DNA of 64,000 nucleotides, taken from NCBI GenBank assembly GCA_017470985.1, contig JAFUXA010000007.1, positions 1 to 64,000 of the forward strand, written 5' to 3'. Source of the stretch: Lachnospiraceae bacterium (GTDB taxonomy: Bacteria; Bacillota; Clostridia; Lachnospirales; Lachnospiraceae). Of the stretch, positions 54,242-60,942 are shown piece after piece (the stretch's first letter is position 1; each line of letters starts with the position of its first letter). Position numbers and translations under genes: made by a program. Below the pieces are notes generated by a model. It saw only the letters and a program-made list of their open reading frames with translations. It was not told the origin of the DNA and ran no database searches.

Positions 54242-55573
54242 ATGGATACTTCAAATAATAACAATAATAATTACAATTATTATTACGACCCAAACGAGAA
54301 TAAATCAAAGGAAGAAAAGAAGGCTATAAAGCGAGCAAAGCGTGCCCAGAAGCAGGCTCAGAGAAGAGAGAGAAGACAGGGCGAGAGCTTTGGATTCAAG
54401 TTGGCCAAGGTGGCATGTGTGGCTGTAGTATTTGGTCTGGTATCAGGTTCAGTATTTGCAGGAACTGAGAGATTTATCCTGAAGGACAGAGGAAATGATT
54501 CTTCAACACAGTCAGTAGAAGCTCAGACTATATCTAAGTCCAATTTGCTTGACTCTACTTCAGTTTCAACAGCTACAACAGTTTCTGATGTGTCAGATAT
54601 TGTAGACAATGTAATGCCTTCTATTGTGGCAGTTACAAATCTGTCTTACACAGAATATAGAAATCTATTTGGCAGAACTGCAACTTATGAGAATGAAGCA
54701 GCAGGTTCCGGTATTATCATCAGCCAGGATGACGAGTATATATATATTGCAACCAACAATCATGTTGTTGAAGGTGCTGAGACTCTTACAATTACATTTT
54801 GCGATGACGCAGCAGTGCCTGCGACTGTAAAAGGTACAGATGCATCCGTGGATTTGGCAGTAGTTGCGGTAAAGATTTCAGATATTGACTCAGATACAAT
54901 GAGCAATATTCAGGTGGCTTCTGTTGGCGATTCAGATACATTGAAAGTTGGTGAATCTGCAGTTGTTATTGGAAATGCCTTGGGCTATGGACAGTCCGTA
55001 ACTACAGGTATCATTTCTGCCACAGAGCGTGATGTTACTCTGCAAAATGAGGACGGAACAACTATTACCAATTCGCTTATACAGACAGATGCGGCAGTTA
55101 ACCCTGGAAACAGTGGTGGTGCTTTGTTAAATATTAATGGTCAGGTAGTTGGTATTGTATCTGCTAAATATTCAGATACTGCAGTTGAAGGTATGGGATA
55201 TGCAATTCCTATTACAACTGCCCAGACAATTATTTCAGAACTTATTAATCGTAAAGAGGTGTCAGCTGAGGATGCTTCTTACTTTGGAATAGCAGGTGTA
55301 GATATATCTGCTTCCATGTCATCTTACTATAACATTCCTCAGGGCGTATATGTGTCAAAGGTTGCCAGTGGAAGCGGTGCTGAACTTGCTGACATTTCAC
55401 AGAAGGATGTAATTACCAAGTTCAATGGTAAGTCAGTCAGCTCAATGGAAGAGATTAGTGAGCAGATGAAATATATTCCAGCCGGCACAACTATTTCAGT
55501 TACAGTTGCCAAGGCAAATGATGATTATAAAGAGACTGATGTGAAGGTTACACTGAGTAACAAGATGAAATAA
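54242..55573 (+). CDS. htrA: HtrA/DegP-like membrane-anchored serine protease
   Basis: 443 residues. A basic, Asn-rich cytoplasmic N-terminus, then a membrane anchor (about 62-82; VACVAVVFGLVSGSVFAG), a trypsin-like protease domain with H in TNNHVVEGAE, D in ASVDLAVVAV and S in NPGNSGGALLN, and one PDZ domain (about 355-440; GVYVSKVASGSGAE, KDVITKFNGKSV). It degrades misfolded proteins outside the membrane and is commonly induced by secretion stress. It follows glmS but has its own upstream region. The start context GGGAGCGCAAAG is a good ribosome site. Confidence 0.93.
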   Translation: MDTSNNNNNNYNYYYDPNENKSKEEKKAIKRAKRAQKQAQRRERRQGESFGFKLAKVACVAVVFGLVSGSVFAGTERFILKDRGNDSSTQSVEAQTISKSNLLDSTSVSTATTVSDVSDIVDNVMPSIVAVTNLSYTEYRNLFGRTATYENEAAGSGIIISQDDEYIYIATNNHVVEGAETLTITFCDDAAVPATVKGTDASVDLAVVAVKISDIDSDTMSNIQVASVGDSDTLKVGESAVVIGNALGYGQSVTTGIISATERDVTLQNEDGTTITNSLIQTDAAVNPGNSGGALLNINGQVVGIVSAKYSDTAVEGMGYAIPITTAQTIISELINRKEVSAEDASYFGIAGVDISASMSSYYNIPQGVYVSKVASGSGAELADISQKDVITKFNGKSVSSMEEISEQMKYIPAGTTISVTVAKANDDYKETDVKVTLSNKMK

Positions 55574-55585
55574 TTGCTCTCCTCC

Positions 55586-55614
55586 TTGCTTAAGAAGTGG
55601 AACTTACTTATAAT
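55586..55614 (+). promoter_or_regulatory. Promoter of carbamate kinase gene
   Basis: TTGCTT (55586-55591) and TATAAT (55609-55614) with exactly 17 bases between, 36 bases before the start codon. Confidence 0.75.
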
Positions 55615-55649
55615 ATTTACATACAGAAATTTCCAGGGAGGAGACTGAA

Positions 55650-56582
55650 ATGGGAAATAAGAGAATAGTAATTGCTTTGGGACATGAAGCACTTGGAACT
55701 ACTTTACCTGAACAACAGAAGGCTTTAGAGAAGACTGCCAAGGCAGTAGCAAAATTTATCTTGCAGGATTATCAGGTGGTAATTACACATAGTAACGGGC
55801 CACAGGTTAGCACAATTCATGCAGCAATGTCTGAATTTGCCAAGAACCATCCGGAATATTCTGCGACTCCTATGTCAGTTTGCTCTGCAATGAGTCAGGG
55901 ATTTATCGGATATGATTTGCAGAATGCTATCAGATCTGAACTTATTATGCATGGTATATACAAGACTGTATCTACTATTTTGACACAGGTTACAGTTGAC
56001 CCATATGATGAAGCATTTTACAAGCCTAGCAAAGTTGTAGGTAGAATTCTTACAGCAGCAGAGGCTGAAGCTGAGGAGCAGAAAGGCAATCACGTGGTTG
56101 AAGTAGAAGGTGGTTTCCGTAGAATCGTAGCGACACCTAAGCCAATGGAGATTGTAGAGTTGGATGCTATCAAAGCACTGCTTGATGCAGGTCAGGTTGT
56201 AATAGCCTGCGGTGGCGGCGGAATCCCTGTTCTTCCACAGGAGAACAAATTACAGGGCGCCAGTGCTGTGATTGAAAAGGATACAATTGCTGGATGTCTG
56301 GCTGACAAGCTTGATGCAGATATGCTTGTTATCTTGACAGGAGCTGATAAGGTGGCATTGAATTATGGCACAGATAATCAGACAAATCTGGATTATATCA
56401 CAGTGAAACAGGCCAAGGATTATATGGCCCAGGGACAGTTTGAGGCTGGCACAATGCTTCCAAAGATTCAGGCGGCTGTGGAATATATTGGAGATTCAGC
56501 AGTGAGAAAGGCTCTGATTACAAAGCTTTCAGCCGACAAGGTTTCTCTCGGTGGCGAGATGGGAACTATGATTGGTAAGTAA
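55650..56582 (+). CDS. arcC: Carbamate kinase
   Basis: 310 residues, the family length. It transfers phosphate between carbamoyl phosphate and ADP to make ATP, or works in reverse. RIVIALGHEALGTTLPEQQ opens the amino-acid kinase fold, where GHEAL replaces the more usual GGNAL; THSNGPQVS, QVTVDPYDEAF, GGGGIPV, VIEKDTIAGCLA and ILTGADKVALNYG follow. No arginine deiminase or ornithine carbamoyltransferase gene is beside it, so it stands alone, with its own promoter. AGGGAGG serves the ATG. Confidence 0.93.
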   Translation: MGNKRIVIALGHEALGTTLPEQQKALEKTAKAVAKFILQDYQVVITHSNGPQVSTIHAAMSEFAKNHPEYSATPMSVCSAMSQGFIGYDLQNAIRSELIMHGIYKTVSTILTQVTVDPYDEAFYKPSKVVGRILTAAEAEAEEQKGNHVVEVEGGFRRIVATPKPMEIVELDAIKALLDAGQVVIACGGGGIPVLPQENKLQGASAVIEKDTIAGCLADKLDADMLVILTGADKVALNYGTDNQTNLDYITVKQAKDYMAQGQFEAGTMLPKIQAAVEYIGDSAVRKALITKLSADKVSLGGEMGTMIGK

Positions 56583-56680
56583 GAATTAAGTCTGGAAAGT
56601 AAGAACTAAGACTGGTGAGTAAGAATTAAGACTGGTAAGTGAGAATTAAGATTAACAAGTAAGAATTAAGATATAAGTTG
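56575..56680 (+). repeat. 20-bp tandem repeats spanning the end of arcC
   Basis: Five copies of a 20-bp unit (AAGAATTAAGACTGGTAAGT and variants) start at 56581, 56601, 56621, 56641 and 56661. The preceding ATTGGTAAGT, the last codons of arcC, is a half copy, so the array seems to have grown from the gene end. The copies diverge gradually downstream. Confidence 0.85.
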
Positions 56681-56718
56681 ATAAGTGTGTGCAAATAGAC
56701 TTGTTGGCTGTAGTTTTG

Positions 56719-56760
56719 CTCAAGAAATATGTGGTAGACATATATTTCTTGAGTTTTTTA
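56719..56760 (+). terminator. Terminator after arcC
   Basis: CTCAAGAAATAT (56719-56730) pairs with ATATTTCTTGAG (56742-56753), followed by TTTTTTA. Confidence 0.85.
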
Positions 56761-56898
56761 TTTCAGCTGTTTGCATGCATTATGGAGTCAGTGATGACTC
56801 GAGCAGGAGTATTTGAACTGCATGAGTTAGAAAATGTGAATTGGAATTGATTAAACAAATACTGGTTTATGCCGGGTAAATATACTAGAATATAGTTT
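56761..56898. other. Non-coding stretch before GT2 gene
   Basis: With the repeats and terminator this completes a gene-free gap of about 316 bases. I see a TATACT (56881-56886) that might be a -10 element but no convincing -35 and no good ribosome site before ATG 56899. Confidence 0.4.
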
Positions 56899-58143
56899 AT
56901 GAGAGATGTGAAATTTGCGGTGGTAATTCCGGCGTATAATGCCCAGGATTATTTACCAGAAATGTATAAAACTTTATTAGAACAGACATACAAGAATTTC
57001 CTTGTGATAACCATTGATGATTGCAGTCAGGATAAGACTGGTGATATTGCAGATGAGTATGTGGAAATATTTCACCAGGCAGGCATTGATATGGTGGCTC
57101 ACCACAAGACTGTAAACGAAGGCCTAAGTGCTGCGAGAAATACAGGAATTGATATTGCAATTTATGCAGGTAATTGCGATTATATCCTGTTTTTGGATGC
57201 TGATGATACAGTATCTGTTGAACTCTTGGCTACACTGGTGGAGAAGATTACTGGTGCAAATGCTGTCCAGGAAAGCGAAATCGATAATCATGATGATTTT
57301 ATGAGAAATGCTCCTGACATGCTAATTTACGGATTCAGCGAGGATTATTATTCTGAACATGGTGAACTGACATTTTCCAGAGAGATTCACACTGACGAAG
57401 CATATTTGACACGTCATAAAAAGAGTGACGAGGCTCAGGTTTTGGATTTTGTGAAGGACAACCGGGCGTATATGACTATGCTGGCAGAATTGGAAGCTAA
57501 TACAATGCTTGGTTATGCATGGAACAAGGCATATAAGCTGGCATTATTTGACAGGTATAACTTGATTTTTGAGGTGGTGATGCATATCGAGGACATAGTC
57601 TTTAATCTGGCTTTCCTGGAGCATGCCACAAGCCTATGTGTGGTTGATGAGATTTTGTATCACTATAGAAATGCCAATCAGGTCAGGTTAACTGCCAAAG
57701 TGCTGCCTAATTACATGCGGTTGCAGAAGCGTCGCGTATATGAATTTATGCGATTACAGAATCATGTGGCTGAGGATTCGGCTGGCATGAAGAGGGATTC
57801 TGTTGGTGAAGCAGAGATTCCTGAGAGGGTATATCAGGTGGCTGCGGGAGTGTATTTTAGATCATTGGAATCTATGATTGTGAGAGAAATCTCGCAGAAG
57901 AAAAACAAAAGAGATATAATAGAGATGGTTGAATCAGAACTTGTTGATGAATTATATACTGTCAACGGCAAGAATCTGTATTTGCTATTGAGGGGACATT
58001 TGCCGGAGAGTAAGACGGCTGAATTATTGTATAAGCCTCTGGCTCAGGGAAAAATTAATAAGGCTTACCGAAATGCTTGTATTATTGGCTTTGTTCAGAA
58101 GCATTTCTCGGGACTTTATGCAAAATTGAAACAACACAGGTAG
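56899..58143 (+). CDS. Family 2 glycosyltransferase
   Basis: 414 residues. FAVVIPAYNAQDYLPEMY, FLVITIDDCSQDKTG, EGLSAARNTGI and LFLDADDTVSVE give the GT2 core, and HIEDIVFNLAFLEH the acceptor-side motif. An insertion of about 60 residues between the metal site and the middle of the domain contains a DMLIYGFSEDYYSEHGEL segment. The C-terminal helical region is long. The start has no clear ribosome site, so expression may be low or the true start differs. It lies 12 bases before mgsA. Confidence 0.82.
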   Translation: MRDVKFAVVIPAYNAQDYLPEMYKTLLEQTYKNFLVITIDDCSQDKTGDIADEYVEIFHQAGIDMVAHHKTVNEGLSAARNTGIDIAIYAGNCDYILFLDADDTVSVELLATLVEKITGANAVQESEIDNHDDFMRNAPDMLIYGFSEDYYSEHGELTFSREIHTDEAYLTRHKKSDEAQVLDFVKDNRAYMTMLAELEANTMLGYAWNKAYKLALFDRYNLIFEVVMHIEDIVFNLAFLEHATSLCVVDEILYHYRNANQVRLTAKVLPNYMRLQKRRVYEFMRLQNHVAEDSAGMKRDSVGEAEIPERVYQVAAGVYFRSLESMIVREISQKKNKRDIIEMVESELVDELYTVNGKNLYLLLRGHLPESKTAELLYKPLAQGKINKAYRNACIIGFVQKHFSGLYAKLKQHR

Positions 58144-58155
58144 AAGGAGAGAATT

Positions 58156-58632
58156 ATGAACGAGAATTACATTACACTTACAATTGGTAAGCAGAAGAAC
58201 ATTGCACTGATTGCCCATGATGGCAAGAAGCAGGAATTGATTAAATGGTGTCAGGATAATGCTGAGATTTTGAATCAGCATTTCTTGTGTGGAACTGGAA
58301 CAACTGCCCGTATGATTACAGATGGAACAGGACTTCCTGTTCGTGGATATAACAGCGGCCCATTGGGTGGTGACCAGCAGATTGGTGCCAGAATTGTAGA
58401 GGGCAAAGTTGATTTTGTAGTATTCTTCTCAGATCCACTTACAGCAGCACCTCATGATCCTGATGTGAAGGCGCTTCTTCGTATAGCTCAGGTTTATGAT
58501 ATTCCAATTGCTATGAACAAGGCTTCCGCTGATTTCATGTTACAGTCGGCGCTTATGGATCAGTTCTATGATCACGAGGTTATCAATTTCAACAAGAACA
58601 TCGCAGACCGCGCGAAGAATATGGAAAAGTAA
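58156..58632 (+). CDS. mgsA: Methylglyoxal synthase
   Basis: 158 residues, slightly longer than E. coli MgsA. It converts dihydroxyacetone phosphate to methylglyoxal and phosphate, a bypass that relieves phosphate-starved glycolysis. IALIAHDGKKQEL, GTGTTARMI, SGPLGGDQQIGARI and FFSDPLTAAPHDPDVKALLRI contain the catalytic aspartates and histidine. AGAAGGAGAG upstream gives a firm start. The coupling with a GT2 gene looks accidental. Confidence 0.95.
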   Translation: MNENYITLTIGKQKNIALIAHDGKKQELIKWCQDNAEILNQHFLCGTGTTARMITDGTGLPVRGYNSGPLGGDQQIGARIVEGKVDFVVFFSDPLTAAPHDPDVKALLRIAQVYDIPIAMNKASADFMLQSALMDQFYDHEVINFNKNIADRAKNMEK

Positions 58633-58704
58633 AACTGATTGTGGTAGAATAAACCCATGTATGAAACATATAACTTATGACTTTATGGGGAAAGAGGTAA
58701 TAAT

Positions 58705-58848
58705 ATGACAGAATTAGGATTTATTATATTTTTTGCAATATTAATCTTGCTGGTTGTTGTGGTTGCAGTTGTTGTAACAGTTGCTTCTGTCGCTGGTGCA
58801 TCAGCAGCTATCGCAAATGAGATTAGTGAGGAAAACGACGCGAAATAA
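58705..58848 (+). CDS. 47-residue single-pass membrane peptide
   Basis: ATG 58705 follows an AAAGAGGT ribosome site and opens a 47-codon frame to TAA, directly followed by a strong terminator. The peptide has a short polar start (MTELG), one very hydrophobic helix rich in Val/Ile/Phe (FIIFFAILILLVVVVAVVV), an Ala/Ser-rich stretch and an acidic tail (EISEENDAK). No family is recognised. Good ribosome site, terminator and bipolar layout support a real gene. Confidence 0.65.
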   Translation: MTELGFIIFFAILILLVVVVAVVVTVASVAGASAAIANEISEENDAK

Positions 58849-58876
58849 CAATTAGAATATGCTATTTTGAGATTGA

Positions 58877-58903
58877 AAGCAGCCCTTGGCGGCTGCTTTT
58901 TTT
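58877..58903 (+). terminator. Terminator after small membrane peptide gene
   Basis: AAGCAGCC (58877-58884) pairs perfectly with GGCTGCTT (58891-58898), with six-base loop and a run of seven T. Confidence 0.9.
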
Positions 58904-58944
58904 AGGACTTATGGCGCACCGGCTACCAAAAGAGGAAAAAACAA

Positions 58945-59715
58945 ATGAAGACGAAGATAATCATAGCAATGCACAAACCCTATAATGTGCCTACAGAGGA
59001 AGTCTATCAACCACTTCATGTGGGAGCTTCTGGCAAGGAGACTATTACTGGCGCCAGAAGAGACGACGAGGGCGAGAATATTTCACAGAAGAATCCTTAC
59101 TACTGCGAGCTGACAGGTCTGTACTGGGCGTGGAAGAATCTGGATGCGGATGCCATTGGCCTTGTACACTATCGCAGATATTTTGTTAACGAGAATAAGG
59201 AGACTCTGTCTTCTAAAGAGGTAGAGAAGCTGATGGATGGCTGCGATGTGGCGGTGCCGGCTAAGAGACGCTATTATATTGAGTCCCTTTATTCTCATTA
59301 TGCTCATACACTGGATGGAGAGCACCTGGACAAAGCCAGGGAGATAATTTCAAGACAATATCCTGAGTATCTGCATGCCTGTGATGAAGTTTACAAGCGC
59401 ACCTGGGGATATATGTTCAACATGTGCATTATGAGACGGGAGTATTTGGATGGATATTGCACTTGGCTTTTTGATATCCTGTCACAGCTTGAGAAGGAAA
59501 TTGGAATTTTAGATGATGCATTTTCTGCCAGATTGTATGGTCGTGTAAGCGAGATCTTATTCGATGTATGGCTTTTGTATAAGCAGGAAAATGATTCTGC
59601 AATTCGCGTGACTGAGGTTCGAACCAGACACTTAGAGCATGTGAACTGGCTGAAAAAAGGTGGTGCATTTCTTGTGGCCAAATTCTTCGGAAAGAAGTAT
59701 AAGAAGAGTTTCTAA
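58945..59715 (+). CDS. DUF4422 family (putative glycosyltransferase)
   Basis: 256 residues of the DUF4422 family, predicted GT-A-like enzymes found in capsule loci. IIIAMHKPYNVP, HVGASGKETI, NPYYCELTGLYWAWKN, IGLVHYRRYF and the CDVAVPAKRRYYIESLYSHY region are the conserved family blocks; GYMFNMCIMRREYLDGYC and GRVSEILFDVWLL follow. Sugar specificity is not known. It lies after a terminator and 47 bases before another GT2, forming a small glycan group. Confidence 0.87.
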   Translation: MKTKIIIAMHKPYNVPTEEVYQPLHVGASGKETITGARRDDEGENISQKNPYYCELTGLYWAWKNLDADAIGLVHYRRYFVNENKETLSSKEVEKLMDGCDVAVPAKRRYYIESLYSHYAHTLDGEHLDKAREIISRQYPEYLHACDEVYKRTWGYMFNMCIMRREYLDGYCTWLFDILSQLEKEIGILDDAFSARLYGRVSEILFDVWLLYKQENDSAIRVTEVRTRHLEHVNWLKKGGAFLVAKFFGKKYKKSF

Positions 59716-59762
59716 ATCCTTCGGGAAGAATTGCAAGTAATAAGATAGGTTGGAAAATGTAA

Positions 59763-60725
59763 ATGAAAGTATCGGTTATAACAGCTTTTTACAAAGGCAA
59801 TAAATATATGCCGTCATATGTGAAGTGCATGCTGGCAAATGCTGCCTATTTGCAGGGGGCAGGCCATGAGCTGGAGGTCATTTTGGTAAATGACAGCCCG
59901 GCTGACAAGGTTATGCTGGTAAATGACAGTCAGACCAGGCAACTGATTAAAGTGATCAACCAGTCTCAAAACACGGGAATTCATGGGGCGCGAGTTGCTG
60001 GATTGAAACATGCTACCGGCGATTACATAATGTTTCTGGATCAGGATGATTTGCTTGCAGATGATGCTTTGCTTCAACATGTGAATTGCATCCTGGAATG
60101 GCAGAACAAGCTGGACGAAATCAACAAGAACATGTCACAGGAATTACAGCAGACAGAGACAATTCAGAAAATGTATAATCCTGTATCTGTATCCAATGCT
60201 TCGTTGGAACAGGCTGATGGAAACTCCCTCACATGGTATAGGACTGATTATCATAAGAGACAGATTGGCAATCTACAGACCTATCTGAAAGTTGGAAATC
60301 AGATTATATCTCCAGGGCAATGCCTGATTCCACGACAGTTTGTGCCTCGTATATGGACGGAGAGAATCTGTAAGGAAAATGGCTCTGACGATTATTATTT
60401 ATGGCTTGTAATGTTGGGGCTTCGCCATCATTTCATACTGGTGGATGAGGAACTATATACTCATAAATTTACCGGGGCAAATATTTCTGCAGACACTACC
60501 AATACAGATGTGTCTACCTACGAGTTTGTGGATTTTCTGCGAGATACAGATTACCTGTCATCCGGTGATATTAATAAGCTCCTTAGAATGAATAAATACA
60601 AGGCAAATTTCAGAGCGTCAAATAAATTCATGAAAATTATTTTGTCCATTTGCAATATGGATATTTTCCTCGCCAATGTATTTTATAAAATCAAAACCAA
60701 AACACCGGTTGGGTTCAACAGGTGA
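59763..60725 (+). CDS. Family 2 glycosyltransferase
   Basis: 320 residues. VSVITAFYKGNKYMPSYV, LEVILVNDSPADK, GIHGARVAGLKHATGDYIMFLDQDD (metal site at the end) and NGSDDYYLWLVMLGL mark a GT2 enzyme. A second, partly duplicated MLVNDSQTRQ segment follows the first LVNDS motif, so the nucleotide loop is longer than usual. The ATG follows GGTTGGAAAAT, a weak site. It ends a short group with the DUF4422 gene and is closed by a terminator. Confidence 0.83.
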   Translation: MKVSVITAFYKGNKYMPSYVKCMLANAAYLQGAGHELEVILVNDSPADKVMLVNDSQTRQLIKVINQSQNTGIHGARVAGLKHATGDYIMFLDQDDLLADDALLQHVNCILEWQNKLDEINKNMSQELQQTETIQKMYNPVSVSNASLEQADGNSLTWYRTDYHKRQIGNLQTYLKVGNQIISPGQCLIPRQFVPRIWTERICKENGSDDYYLWLVMLGLRHHFILVDEELYTHKFTGANISADTTNTDVSTYEFVDFLRDTDYLSSGDINKLLRMNKYKANFRASNKFMKIILSICNMDIFLANVFYKIKTKTPVGFNR

Positions 60726-60800
60726 TAGACCAAAATAATCATAATATGTCAGATGTTAAAACATGAGAAATTCCTTTAAAACAGAAGGAAATAAAACCCG

Positions 60801-60840
60801 AAGGCTATGCGTTAAATCCTTGTAACGTGTGGCCTTTTTT
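60801..60840 (+). terminator. Terminator after last GT2 gene
   Basis: A 13-bp stem (60801-60813 with 60824-60836, including G-U pairs) with a ten-base loop ends in TTTTTT. The valS promoter overlaps its 3' half. Confidence 0.75.
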
Positions 60841-60848
60841 GATAAAAT
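60820..60848 (+). promoter_or_regulatory. Candidate valS promoter overlapping the terminator
   Basis: TTGTAA (60820-60825) and TAAAAT (60843-60848) with 17 bases between. The leader then carries two small hairpins (TTGCG/CGCAA near 60878-60895; ATCTCAT 60897-60903 with ATGAGAT 60909-60915). No T-box element (AGGGTGGNACCGCG) is present. Confidence 0.6.
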
Positions 60849-60942
60849 AAAGAAGATTATAAGGAAAAATATATACTTGCGTTAAGAAGGCGCAAAATCT
60901 CATAGAAAATGAGATGGGAAAATTAGATGACAGGAGTTTATC

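Noticed and set aside
56575-56680. 20-bp tandem array as CRISPR or iteron origin
   Set aside because: No spacers, degenerate copies, no replication gene nearby; it derives from the arcC 3' end.
60841-60942. T-box riboswitch before valS
   Set aside because: No AGGGTGGNACCGCG antiterminator sequence and too little space for stem I.
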